From assembly GCA_005656395.1 (NCBI GenBank), contig SRSI01000053.1, forward strand, positions 1 to 64,000: a stretch of 64,000 nucleotides of DNA, written 5' to 3'. The first letter of the stretch is position 1. Every line of letters begins with the position of its first letter. This stretch comes from Strongyloides papillosus. Taxonomy: Eukaryota > Nematoda > Chromadorea > Rhabditida > Strongyloididae. Of the stretch, positions 23,079 to 35,528 are shown piece after piece. The notes beneath the pieces were generated by a model. It made no database searches. It was not told the origin of the DNA and worked only from the letters and a program-made list of their open reading frames with translations. Both the position numbers and the translations under genes were made by a program.

Positions 23079-23580
23079 GATTAAACTAACATTTTTTTAC
23101 TGTGATTACATTGTTTTGTGGGCAGTAAGAAAGATAATTTTTAAAAATTTTTTATCACTGATACTATATGAATAACTTCACAAAAACCTGAAAATAAAAT
23201 GGAATCTAAAACATTGGGCGTTGCAACAATATCATGAAAAATGCTTATGTATTATATATTTGTTCTTTTATAATATTTTAATGTGTATTTGCTCAATTGT
23301 ATCATATTCATTTTGTCATTAAATACTTTATATTTATATAACTTAATTATTATTATTAATTTAAAAAAAGATCGACTATTACGTAAGATTCATAATTTAT
23401 GGAATTTTAAAAGAGATATTTACAATCAATTAATTAACTCATATTCTTCATACAAAAATTTTACTTGGTCATATTTTAAAAAATTAAATCTTATTCGTAA
23501 AATCGGACATTCACTTTCTTTATAAGTTAATCACGATTTAAATAAATATTACTACTCATAGAAACTATATCTAACATAGT
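22909..23580 (+). repeat. Inner diverged zone of the inverted repeat, left
   Basis: Continues the inverted symmetry with 29,780-30,456 at lower identity. The 3' flank of the peptide gene (gtgattacattgttttgtgg and atgaaaaatgctta) is still easily aligned, whereas the mature-peptide codons are not. Confidence 0.75.
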
Positions 23581-25822
23581 TAAAAAATTTTACTATTTAT
23601 ATTAAGTATAAAAAATATTTATTAAAAATTGCATATATATAATATAGATATGATAATAACATTATGTACACACAAAAAAGAGGACAAAGGTTTGCTTAGA
23701 ATGTTATAAATTTATCCCACCTAATAAAATTTGAATTGCCTTGATTTATAAAAATAAAAGCAACAATTAATTAAAAGTTTATATTTTTCTATAATTTATT
23801 GTCAACTTAAATCTTATGTTGTTTTACACAATACATTTTAAGATACAAGATTAGAAGATATTTTTATGTATAATTTTAAACACATTCAAAAAAAGCATTT
23901 CTAACATATTACAGTAAATTTTTCAAACATGTTTCAATAGTTTGAAGGATAATAAAATATATTTTCCTTATGAAATTATACACTACTGATCGCCACAATT
24001 ATTTTCTAATGATTTTCAAGATTATCTATAAAAATTAAGTTAATGAAAGTTGTAATACATTATGTATTTTTGTTCGTAGTAAAAAATAACAGTTAAATAT
24101 TTTAATTTAGAAAAAAAGCAAATACTAAAATAACATTTTTAATTGGTGATAATTTTCGTAGTCAAATATTTATTCATTTTCATTATTATTGTTAGGAAAT
24201 TTTTTAACTTTGCATTAAATTGACTTTTAATAACGCAATTCATAAAATATTATAAAAAAGATCAGACTCTAATACGACCAAAATATCATATAAAACATCA
24301 AGATTAAATAAACTTTGTATTACTTCAAAGTGTAGAAAAAATAAATATATTTTCATAAAAACGGTAAAATTTGTAGGATATTATAATATTTTGCGTTCTT
24401 GAAACATTTAAGTTGTTGAAATTTTTAAAATTTGAATAAAATCTTATTTTTTTAAATAGGTTGGACATTTTATTGCATTTTATGAAAATTGACAAAATTT
24501 GTTTGTTTTTTGTGTTTACAATATTACATAAATAGTTTTGTGCATCTAATAAATGAATTCTTAATTTTTGTGGACTTACTTGAAAATTATCTTCTATTTT
24601 ATTGACTATTATATATTTAAAAATTGAATGATAATAAAATAGAACTTTTTATTGTACAGTAAAACGTTTAAAAAATTTAATTCATTTTTAAATTGTGATA
24701 TTTTAGCAATTCTTTTGACTTAGAAAGGACTCAAATCAATAGAAATTAAATCGTCCATCTTATTATATATAAAACTATTTTTTTAAATTATATATGAAAA
24801 AGACTATAAAATGATCTAAAATATTATTTGAAACAAATAATTTTATATTGTAGAAATAATTTCAAATAATGGTTAATGATTATTTTATCAGTAATAATTT
24901 TTTATTTATTTATGGTTTTCATTATAATCAAATTAATAACATAACTTTTTTTTTAAAAAAATATCTATTCTTTTTTACTTCTATGCACTATTTAAATCAT
25001 TAAACTTCATCTAATCTACGAAAAAGTTTACACCTTCATTCATTCGAAACATGATCGCGACCCTCCATTTGTTTTTATCTTTATCAAATGACTTAGATAC
25101 TCCAATTGTATGTTGTTTTATCAGTATAATTCACACTCAGTTTGATCACAATACTTTCTAAAAAGGTAATAAAGATGGATAGGATTAAATCCAATTTCAC
25201 TTAGGATAGCAAGAAAAAAAAGTAGTGTAAATGATTTTCATTTTTCAAAAAACAATGAAAATGGCTCTGAAACATTTCTAACGTTTTTGTGTATTCTAGA
25301 AATTGACTATGTAATAAGGAAAATAGCGTTTAAAATTATATAAAAACATAAAAAATAGTTATTATGACTTCAAATCTCCGTTCTTTTTTAACATAAAATA
25401 CTAAAAAATGTTTTTGACTAAGGAAGAATAAAATTACAAAATTGTTTTAAACAAAAATTGTATTAAACAAATAAATCTGTGGTCGAAAAAATTATAAGTC
25501 ATTTGATAGAGCCTAATAATAGATAAAAAATAAAAAGACAATTGATAAAAGTTGGTTATTTCTTTTAACATTGTTTTCATTCATAATAATTTTGATATGT
25601 CATATTATTATATTCTTAATTCGGTACAATATTATAAAAATGATTTATATTTGAAAAAAATAACTACATGAAAAATAATATATCAAAAAATAAATATTTT
25701 TTAATTTTAAAGATATTTTCATATAGTAGCAAACAGTGCTTTTAAAAGCTACAATTTTCTTTTTTATATTTCTGCAATTAATTTTAAATAGATTTAGTAA
25801 ACTTTTTGAAACAATGAAGGGT
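23581..25822. other. Core of the inverted repeat, left part
   Basis: Unique A+T-rich DNA. It includes the diverged direct repeat at 23,790-24,680 but no peptide gene at the place expected after that copy. Nothing else recognised. Confidence 0.4.
23790..24680 (+). repeat. Diverged direct copy of 21,840-22,690
   Basis: Same-strand similarity to the region upstream of the peptide gene at 22,857, with many substitutions and small gaps. The downstream coding part is absent, so this is the promoter half of a lost or never-complete gene duplicate. Confidence 0.55.
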
Positions 25823-26095
25823 TCAAATGCCTCCAGGTATTTGTGTCGAAGGATTGAAAAGTTCTTCTAAAGTAACCTTTTTACATAGACATTCAAGCTT
25901 TCTAGTTCTAGGATTGTCTTTTATTATATAATGGTTACAAATACCGAGCTTTAATTCTTTCATACATTTACCTTCACATTTTAATCGATCACATCTACCA
26001 ACTATAGTAACGCCTTCAAATACAACAGAGTTTGATCCATATGAGCCACAAGCGATAAAGAAACTAAGGAAAAAGATAATATAAATAGTTTTCAT
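25823..26095 (-). CDS. Six-cysteine CS-alpha-beta-like secreted peptide (core)
   Basis: A 90-residue precursor with an N-terminal hydrophobic signal (MKTIYIIFFLSFFIACGSYG) sharing MKTIY with the other two genes. The cysteine spacing C-x4-C-x3-C-x8-C-...-C-x-C is that of the arm copies, with a longer fourth loop and an extra C-terminal tail ending IPGGI. An additional Cys lies in the signal region. It is in the same orientation as the right copy. The mature sequence otherwise shares little with its relatives, indicating an older, fast-diverging family member. Function unknown. Confidence 0.72.
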   Translation of the reverse strand: MKTIYIIFFLSFFIACGSYGSNSVVFEGVTIVGRCDRLKCEGKCMKELKLGICNHYIIKDNPRTRKLECLCKKVTLEELFNPSTQIPGGI

Positions 26096-27054
26096 TTCTT
26101 TAAAATAAATGTTAATAAATTTAAGACGTTTATATAAATTTTATATAGTCATTAAAAATTAATATATAATTATAAAACATAATTAAAAATTGTATAATGG
26201 CGTGATAATATGAATGATTTTGATTTTTAGATTATGAATCTAATTTTATTTAAAAAAATATTTATAAAATTGTTTTGACTATTAATGATTTAATATATAA
26301 ATCATATTCGTTTAAATTCATAATAAAAATAAAGAATAATTATTAAATTCTTATTGTATAACAGCTAAAATTTTAAAATAATAAAATTTTATTCTATTTT
26401 GAATGACACCGAATGAACTAGCCTTTCTTTAAAAAAATATTGAAATTATTACAGAAAACACAACAATTTATCACAAAAGCAAAATAGTTGAAATTTTTAA
26501 CGTAATTCATATAACAGTAATTGAATATTCTGTCGGTAATAATGCATACATAAGATTATTAATTTTTATGATTACATTTCAGTATAATAATAAAACATTT
26601 TGAAACAAAATTTCATTCGATTTCTCTTTTTCATCCAATATTGTGTCCATGTATCACTTATTTTTTTCTATCTGCAAGATTTTAACAAAACATTCCCTGA
26701 AGACAATAAAAAATTCATTAATTTAAGAGTGCTATTAAATTCAAATACTAAAACCATGATATCACATTATAAAATAATAATTTAATAAATAAATTATCCT
26801 ATTTTATTAATTTTGATTAAATAATATTGGTGAAAAAAATATTAACATATTCAGTACCATTGAATTCCTATTTACATAAAAGGGATCCACGTAATATTAC
26901 AAAAGTAGTTCATTTTTTTTAAGAATGTAAGTAACAAAATTGAGTGATATAACTAATTTATTTAACAATTTATCGTTTATTTTCTATTCACATGACATTC
27001 TTAACTAAGTTTAATTACTTTGAATAAAAATAATAAAGAATTTTTTTTATTTCC
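26096..27054. other. Core of the inverted repeat, middle
   Basis: Contains the geometric centre of symmetry near 26,683, but no local palindrome is visible there. Nothing recognised. Confidence 0.4.
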
Positions 27055-27056
27055 TA

Positions 27057-28517
27057 CACTCAAAATTTTTTACCAACAAATTCAGTATGTAACGTTACAT
27101 ATTTTTGTAATAAAATTGGTAAAAATTACTTCAGTATGTTATTTACATACTGATGTCTTAAATTTCAAAAAAGTATGTAATATAGTTTTTACGTGAAAAA
27201 CACATATTAATATGTGTTTTTTTTTACTGTGATAATTTTACATACTAAATATGTGTTATAAATTTTTAAAATAAACACATATTTTTTCTTAATTAACTTT
27301 AATGTTTTAAGTCTAATTATCATAAATATTATTCATATTAATGTGCAAATCTAATTTTATTTTTGTAAAACTACAAACAATACAAAATAATTATTATGAA
27401 ATAAAAAAAGAAACATAAAGCTACAAATTAAAAACAAAACTACATTAACAGAAAACAAACAAAAATTGACTGGACACAAACTTCTTCAAGAATTTCTTAT
27501 TCTTAACTAGTGAAATTGAATCTGAAAGAAAAAGTAATATGAAGAAATAGAGCAAAACCTATCTTTTCCAAAAGATTGAATCTGAAGAGATGATTCCTAA
27601 GCTTATTATTGACAAATCTACACCTGAAAAAATATCGTTATATAAGAAAAAATATAATAAAACCTATCTTATTATCAGTTTGAATAGTGAAGATGCTCCT
27701 TGTTAATATAATTTATGAATTCAAATCTGAAAAATTTAGTTATTTAAGAACAAAAAGGTAAAACTTATCTCATTATCAAGTTAAATTGTAGTATATGTAA
27801 AAAAATCTGAAATATAAACATGGTTAATATATAATAAAAACTACTAAATCAGCATACCAATCACAAAATTTCTACTGGAAAAAGACAATACAATAAAAGG
27901 TAAATGATTACAATATAGTATTATGTCAGGGAAAAATATGTTATTTAATAACATAGGTAGACATAATGAAACAAAAACAACTATAAGAAGAATGATTGTA
28001 TTAAGACTATTTGGTAAAAAGATATACATTTTTAAATAACTTAAAGTATACATGTATTTATCATACTTCTAACAAGAGTCACTTAGTTTTTTGCTTGGAA
28101 ATGATACTTTTTACAACAAAGAACAATCATAGACATACTTCGTAATAAAAAAACATACTACACAATACAATATAAAAAGCACGGTATAAAGAAATCCTTT
28201 ACATTAGTTTAAAAATACTAATTACTGTTATAATAAATTTATAAATAAAAATTCTAAGCATTATACTATAAAATGGAAAACGATAATGAGACCTCCATGC
28301 ATGTATTTTTTATTCAACATCAAATTAGAAAGAGAGGTATTTGATCAAGAATTGAGGTAGAGTATATTTTTCTATAAAACATAATATGTATAGAAGTATG
28401 TAAATTACAGCAAAGTTCTAAAAAAAACATACTTGATATGTTAATTTATCTACCAGTATGTATATTACATACAAAATAAAATGTACATACGAAATATGTC
28501 AGCAAAAATCTTGAGTG
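27057..28517. mobile_element. TIR element with GTATGTAA-rich ends, in the core
   Basis: TA on both sides (27,055-27,056 and 28,518-28,519). Termini begin CACTCAAAATTTTT and, reverse-complemented, CACTCAAGATTTTT. The outer ~150-250 bp at both ends are packed with gtatgtaa/ttacatac words, several forming short palindromes such as cagtatgttatttacatact. 1,461 bp. No transposase frame. Probably a non-autonomous Tc1/mariner-like element. Confidence 0.7.
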
Positions 28518-28519
28518 TA

Positions 28520-29779
28520 TAAATCATGCCTATTTTTTTAAATAATACAATGTTGATCAATATATAAAATTTACAGTACCTTTTTATTTCATTTTACAAA
28601 AGTGTTTTTACCGGTAATATTTTTACCAAATTCATATTGAATTTAAAAAATATTGCAATTTTCTAACAAAAGTGAGTGCTTCTAATATTTAAATGATAAT
28701 TTTTTCTAAATATTAAAATTATATTTTTTGTGATTTTATGTTTAATATTTCAAACTTCTATAAGGTATATTAGATTAAATTAAGACAACGAATAATTTGT
28801 AATAAATTTAGTCAATTCATTATTTTTTATACACTATTTCTTGACACGTATAAAGGACAAAATTAATTTAATACTTTTAATAAATTTGCTAAAATTGTAT
28901 TGTCATTTCTCTATAATAAAAAGAAATAAGAAAAAATTTTGTCTTTACTATAACTCTTTTCAATTTTAAACAATTTTTATAAGTAAGTAGTTAAAAATAT
29001 GTTTTTTTTCTAACTTGAGGGGGAAAATGGGTCAAAAATGTTTTGAACGATAATTGATCGAGTTATTTTTAAAACCACCGTTTTTTTTGCCTGTTTTTCA
29101 TAGATTTGATCATGTAATAATGTTTTTTTTAAATAAATAGGATACGATGGTTTATATAAATCATTTGAAAGGTCAAATGCCAGAAAAGTACGAAAACACT
29201 AAATCTAAGATATTACTTATAAACCGACCAAGTTATTGACCAAAAAATAATAATAATGTTGGAAAAGAAAATTAAAAGTTAAATGGCTATAAATTAGTCA
29301 CAACTTGATGGAAACAAATAAAAAAAACCTGGTATATAGATCTAAAATCTTACCTAAAAAATAAAAGTCTGATGAAGTTTATAACTTAACTACGAAAGAA
29401 GTTATGTTAATTTGAATGACAACATTCTCGCTTTTATTCATTTTTTTTGTAAAAATCAATTTTGTTCCAGATATAATTTTTTTCAAACTTAATCAATTTT
29501 TATGATTAAATAGTCATTTTGTGTATTTTTTTTTCTAACAAAGAGGGAAAAAAGGTTTTTGAATGTTTTCGGCCTAAAGGGACTTTATTATGTTCAAAAA
29601 AACTGCTTTTTTGATAACTTATTTGAGTTTTGTCTTTAGAATAATTTTTGTAAAATTGAAATTTTTTGTTTTATAATTTATTTGAATAGTAAAAATTAGG
29701 AATAATAGAAAAATTTAATAAATTACTTTTTATTTTTTATACTTATTATAAATAATAAAATTATTAAACTATGTTAGAT
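28520..29779. other. Core of the inverted repeat, right part
   Basis: No gene. Positions 28,890-29,260 weakly match 12,060-12,400 in the same orientation (a dispersed repeat). Confidence 0.35.
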
Positions 29780-30456
29780 TTGGTTTCTATGAGTAGTAAT
29801 ATTTATTAAAATTGTGATAAACTCATAAAGAAAGTAAATGTCCGATTTTACGAATAAATAAGATTTCATTCTTTAAAATATGACAAAGTAAAGTTTTTTA
29901 TACCTACTTTTGCATGAAAAATATAATTTAATTGATTGATCGTAAAAAGTATTTTTAAAATTCCATAAATTATAAATCGTGCAAAATAGCCTATGTTTTT
30001 TTTTAAATTAACAATAATAATTAAGTTTTATAAATATAAAGTATTTAATGATAAAATGGTATAATAAAATTGAGAAAATACAAATTCATATAGTAAGAAA
30101 GAACAATTATATAATATATAAGCATTTTTCATGATATTATTGAAATTCTCAATGTTTTAAAATCCATTTTATTTTCAGGTATTTCTGAAGTTATTCATAT
30201 AGTATCACTGGTCAAAGTTTTCTAAAAAATATCTTTCTTCCTTTCCACAAAACAATGTAATCACAATGAAAAAATGCTAATTTTACCAATGATTTGGGGG
30301 AGAATAACATTCACATATACCTTTTTTAATAAATAACCATTCTCTCGTATTCGATATGCATTCTGCGGTCGGATCATCAAGACATTGAGTAACGCATATT
30401 TCTTTATCACAAAAATAATCTAATTCTTTTCTACGATACTTAAATGGTTCTTCAAC
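29780..30456 (-). repeat. Inner diverged zone of the inverted repeat, right
   Basis: Partner of 22,909-23,580. For example, aagaaagtaaatgtccgatt at 29,829 matches the complement near 23,500-23,520. Identity is clearly lower than in the arm proper. Confidence 0.75.
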
Positions 30457-30507
30457 AGCGTTGATATAAAGAATAGCAAAAGTCAAAATAAGATAAATAG
30501 TCTTCAT
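30283..30507 (-). CDS. Six-cysteine CS-alpha-beta-like secreted peptide (right)
   Basis: A 74-residue precursor. The signal peptide MKTIYLILTFAILYINA is identical to the left copy at protein and DNA level; the mature part keeps the six cysteines (C-x4-C-x3-C-x7-C-x14-C-x-C) but only about two fifths of the residues match. The 3' flank is better conserved than the mature codons, suggesting either diversifying selection or replacement of the 3' half by recombination. The signal peptide and six-cysteine pattern imply a secreted disulfide-rich peptide; role unknown. Confidence 0.8.
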   Translation of the reverse strand: MKTIYLILTFAILYINAVEEPFKYRRKELDYFCDKEICVTQCLDDPTAECISNTREWLFIKKGICECYSPPNHW

Positions 30508-32432
30508 TTCTTAAGAAAGCAAATGTTGTAATTTTAGATATTTAAGGTTTCTTATATATTATTAAAATTGAATATACAATGAGAAAAAAGCTTTAAAGAA
30601 TTGTATAATAAATATGTAATAATTATATAATATTGAATTAAATGTTTTTTCGGCTTTTTTACATAAAATATTTAAAAATATGCTTTGATCATGAAAAATG
30701 AAGATAAGAAAATTTATTTTATCATATTTAAAATGCAACAAATAATGATATTTTAATAAAATCTAAAAAATTATATTTCATGTGGTTTTTAATAGAAAAT
30801 TGTTATTTAAAGCATTTTCAAAAAAATGAGACACATTTTGACAATTTTTCATAAAATGCAATAAAATATTAAACAACAATAAGAATATTGTAAAAGAAGT
30901 AAATATGAAGTTGGAGCATAATTTTTCCCGTATTTTTTCCAAAAGTATATATTTTTTGACATTTTTGAAGTACTTTAACTTTTATGTAATCTTAATATTT
31001 TATATGATATTTTGCTCGTAATAAAGTCTAAGTTCTTGTAATAATATTTTATGAAGTACGTTATCAGAAGTCAATTTCATATAAAGTTGTTAACGTTTTT
31101 AACAAAAATCATTCTTTAAAACAACCCATTGTCAATAATAATTTGAGAAATTCCATAGTAATAATAATGAAAGGAATAATTTTTTTTAACCACACGGAGT
31201 ATTGTTAATTAAAAAAAATGTTACTTTAGTATTTACATTTTTTTAAGTCAAAATATTTAAAAGTTATATTTTAGCAATGAACGAAATCGCAAAGTGTTTT
31301 ATAACTTTATTTTAAAGATTATCCTGAAAGACAATACAAACAGTGCAATTTCATAAGTAATTATAACTTCTTATAATTCAAACTATTAAAAATATTAACA
31401 AAAATACGTTTATTTGTTAAAAAATGAACTTCATGAAAGTAATTTCATAAAAAAATTTAACTCTAATCTTGTATTTTGAAATTTTTTTGTACAGACAACA
31501 TAAGTTAAAAGTTGAAAACAAAATCAGAGATAAATAGGACCTTATTTTTATAATTTTTTTAATTATCTTTTAAATTTTATTTGCTAATTAATTACGATAA
31601 AATTAGTCGCAAATAAAAAAAAGTTAAATTTTATTTGAAGAACTAATTTACTACATTTACAAAGATCAGTATTCTTTTTGTTGTGAGCAGTTGTTTTTGG
31701 TCTTAGAAGTTTATGAAATATCATTAAAAGTTATATTTGTATAATAATTGTTAAATGAAAATTAATGTGGTTTCAACAAATTATCTTTTTGCTCATACTT
31801 TTTAAAATAATGAAATTACTGAAAAGAATTTTAATAAATTTTGATAACAATTATTATGAAATTTAAATGGATTGTCATTAAGAATTTGATTTTATGACAA
31901 TATTAAGATAAATTTAATAGATTTAAAAGTGACATGTGAATAATCCATTAAATGAGAAGAGTACGATTATATATAAAGATACTGAAGGTGGACATCTGAA
32001 ACATGTGATTGTAAATATTGAATATATGGTACATTTTATGATTGAAGATAATTTTAACATGCTCTAAATGTTTTTTATAGGAATATTATTAAGAATAATG
32101 ATAAAAGAATAATCTTAAATGTTATCTTCTATAATAAAAACTAAAATTTTACCATGAATGTACATAATATTTTTTGGTATTTTTTGAATCATATACTATA
32201 TATTTTAATATTTTTAAGTAGAAAAGATGTAAAATATCGTTAAAAAGTGCGAAAAATATTGCTAAAATATTAAATAAGTGATATTTTTTACCATAATTTG
32301 TACAAAAAAAAAGTTGGAAAATTGAAGTTTAAAATGTCCCAAACTTTTTTTAGGAGTTCAAAATAGAAAAGAAACTCTCTGGCGGGGAATCGAACCCCGG
32401 TCTCGCACGTGACAGGCGCGGATACTCACCAC

Positions 32433-33718
32433 GGTAGCACGTCAATCTTACAATGCGTTTTTTGCCAAAAATCACACAGTGATTTTTTACCATATTTCGT
32501 GTCAGGATTATGGTTATAAAATATAAGATTAATGTAAATTTCTTCTATTATAAACAAAGAAAACATGTAATTTTTAGTATTTTTTTGATGATTTAATGTA
32601 TTACTTATGTTATTGTTGTTTTATTGGTAAATTAAATTCATATAGTAACATTTAGAATATAAAAAAAATTTTATGTTATGTTGGTAATCTATGTATTCAT
32701 TAATAATTAAGATGTAAGTAAATTTTTGTTAATTATTAAGCAAATTGTTAATAAAATTCAATTGCTAAACATAATTACTTTAGATTTTACAAATCTGAAG
32801 TATAGATTTTTACTATGTCATGAATAACGTTAGCAAAATTATTTTAAACTAGAAAATATGGTATTAATTTAAAATAAAAACAATTTTTTACTTTGTAAGG
32901 TGATTATTATTCAATTTAAACATTACAACAAAATTAATCTAAATTTTTACTATTCTGAAAATATAAGATTTTTACTGCATCATAAATAATGTTAACAAAA
33001 GTAATGTCATAAATCTAAAAGATATTTTTTGATATTTTGCAAGATAGTTATTAATAAAATATAAATATCAAGTATATTTACTTTAGATTTTACCAATTTG
33101 AAGTACGGATTTTTTTACTACATCGTAATAATGATAACAAAATTATTATCCTTGTGAAATATATACTTTTTAAGACTGAAACACCAATTTTAAGGTTATA
33201 AAATTCTAAGAGCGATTTCTTTGTTAATATATGTACTGGATATGTTTGTACATTGGAAAAATAGAATACTCATATTAAATAAAAATATGTAACACTAATA
33301 CAATTATTATTGTTAAATACAATTTGTGTTTAAAAAATTTTCCTTATACCAAATATGATCAAAATAAAGTATATTTTCATAAGTTATACAATTTATCACT
33401 TTATATTTTATTGAAAAAATGTATATATTAATCATTATTAGATCATTTTCATTTTATTTAAAGTGACATAAAAATTATAAGTGAATGAAATGAAATAGGT
33501 GTGGGGTAGGTACTTTTACTATGTCGTTGGTTTATAAAACCCAGTTTCAGTTTTAGTTACTGAGGCTGGGGCAATTTGGTATTTTGTATAATGGTAGTAT
33601 ATATTATGTATATATATTACTATTATATAAAATCCTAGATTGCATTTTTTGTCAAAAATCACACAATCGTCTAGATTGCGTTTTTTGACAAAAATTTTTG
33701 AAAGATTGACGTGTACCC
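32433..33718 (-). mobile_element. 1,286-bp TIR element inside tRNA-Asp (right arm)
   Basis: Same element and same relative orientation to the tRNA as in the left arm. Ends read GGTAGCACGTCAATCTT on the plus strand at 32,433 and GGGTACACGTCAATCTT on the minus strand at 33,718. Flanked by actcaccac at 32,424-32,432 and 33,719-33,727. Interior nearly identical to the left copy, including SL-like unit and tandem repeats. Non-coding. Confidence 0.88.
33529..33600 (+). ncRNA. SL-RNA-like sequence within the tRNA-Asp element (right arm)
   Basis: Begins GGTTTATAAAACCCAGTTTC then AGTTTTAG, with Sm-like GGCAATTTGG near 33,571. Lacks a GT donor after the leader. Differs from the left-arm copy by CAG versus CGG at the leader end. 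PSE-like block at about 33,465-33,500. Confidence 0.6.
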
Positions 33719-33969
33719 ACTCACCACTATACTACCAGAGATACCAGAAACCACCTGGGAAATTTTCAAGCACGCATTTTCGGGCTTTTTTGCATTTTTT
33801 TCAAACATTTCAGTACATAAGCGTTTAAGAAGTAAAAATAATAATTATTGTCAATAAATATCTGTAAATATTAAAACATTCGTACGCAAACGACTTTATA
33901 ATCATGAAAAACGATAAGTTTCAATGTACCAATAAAGTACATAATTAATCTAATAATAAGATTATAGAT

Positions 33970-33992
33970 GCGTTTATCGGTAATCAAACTGG
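33970..33992 (-). pseudogene. tRNA-Gly 3'-end remnant (right arm)
   Basis: Mirror of 19,374-19,398: T arm and acceptor 3' strand of a tRNA-Gly-like gene, truncated. Confidence 0.55.
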
Positions 33993-34927
33993 ATTTAATT
34001 GCTTTTTTATCTGCAATTTTTTAAAATTTGCTTGTCAACCGCAAATGACATTTTGATTTTGTGTTTGCCATTTTATAACAGATTTAATTAAAAAACCTTT
34101 TAAATCTTCTTGTTCCGATAATAATAAATCTGTTTTCACAAGAAACTTGGATTTATACATCATTGAATTGGCAATAAGAATTGAGATATATTACACACTC
34201 TTTCAATTAATTCCTTTCATTTTACTGTTATGAAAAAGTATCAAATTCACTACAAATTCCTACTAGAAAAGTTTATATGAAGTTAAAATGTGAATAAATT
34301 AACTTTTTTTATTAATCACTAGAAAATGAAAATTTTTAATAAAAATAAGAAAGATATTGCCAAACTTCATTCTAATAGAAAGTTCTCAATTACGACTACT
34401 GTTGTTTTGTGAAAGCAGAATATTTCAAAATGAGAAAATTACATTAAGTTAATTTGAACAAGTTTTGTCATTAATAAGATTTTTTATTATTAAGAACTTT
34501 GTATAGTTTGTTCATTTTTTTAAAATTAAAAATTGTCCTAAATAAACTTTCTTAGAAAAAAAGGTGTTTTTTTGGATGACTATTAATCGCACATTTATTA
34601 ATTCGGTAATAAACAATTTATTGATAGTAATTTATTTATATACTATAACAATTTGATTACTAATTATTTCACACTTAAAAAACCTGAAACAAAAGACTAT
34701 ATTGACAGAGATGTCAGGAGATAAATTGAAGTTTCTATAAAAGTTAATTTTGTATATATTTTCTCATAAAATTATCATAGAGGTTAAGAAAATTAACTAC
34801 TTTATAAAATAACATATTTATATACAGAAAACTTGCATAAGAACGACTTGATAAAAGTGGAAAAAATTAAAAAAATATATTTTAACGAACAAAATACATC
34901 GATTGTATTTGTGAAAAAGTTTGTAGA

Positions 34928-34999
34928 TGCGTTTATCGGGAATCGAACCCGAATCGGCCGCTTGGAAGGCGGCCATGCTGACCATTACACCATAAACGC
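34928..34999 (-). tRNA. tRNA-Gly(TCC), right arm
   Basis: Perfect twin of 18,368-18,439, with complete 72-nt cloverleaf and anticodon TCC. Confidence 0.95.
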
Positions 35000-35528
35000 G
35001 CGTACCCCTGGAAATACCAATTTTTCCGTTCATACACGTGGTCTAATTTTTTTTTTAAATTTAACAACTCAATTAATATATAGTAATTATGTTTTAATTT
35101 AAAGAACAATAAATTATTTGTTTGTTTTTTTTTTGTAAGCTTATTTATTGTTAAATCACTTAAAAAGTAGTAAATGTTCTTCAAATATTAAGAAATGTAA
35201 ATAAAGATTAGATCAAAAAATTCCATTTCTATTTTCATTAAACACATATCCTAACAATTTGGCAGAAAAGATGTACATAGATACATTTAATTAGCTGCAT
35301 ATCTTTTAAAAGTCTTGTAAAATTGTACATTATAGAAAAAATATTACGAATTTTTGTTTGAATTACATAATATTTTATTTAGAATATTCAAGTTGAAAAA
35401 TTGGTGTTTTGAATGAATAGGCAATTTACACATAATTTTTACGATTATTTATAAACTTAAAAATGCCAAAAACAGGAATTATAAACAATATCAAAAAGAA
35501 ACTAAAAAAATTCAAAATTTCGGTAGTT

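Larger units (their letters stand above)
32375..33741 (-). pseudogene. tRNA-Asp(GTC) split by a transposon (right arm)
   Basis: 5' part 33,719-33,741 (nt 1-23 of the tRNA) and 3' part 32,375-32,432 (nt 15-72, with anticodon GTC), overlapping by the 9-bp duplication GTGGTGAGT. Together they give exactly 72 nt, the same tRNA as in the left arm, but the break is after nt 23 instead of nt 46. The 3' part keeps the anticodon arm, T arm and 3' acceptor strand but lacks a matching 5' acceptor strand. Confidence 0.9.

Noticed and set aside
23283..23525. 80-codon plus-strand frame after the left peptide gene
   Set aside because: The mirrored region in the right arm does not keep it open, and there are no protein features beyond A+T-driven Leu/Ile/Asn.
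32375..32445. Right-arm tRNA-Asp 3' part as a still functional tRNA
   Set aside because: It keeps nt 15-72 but the 5' acceptor strand is replaced by transposon end sequence (gattgacgtgctacc), which cannot pair with the 3' acceptor.
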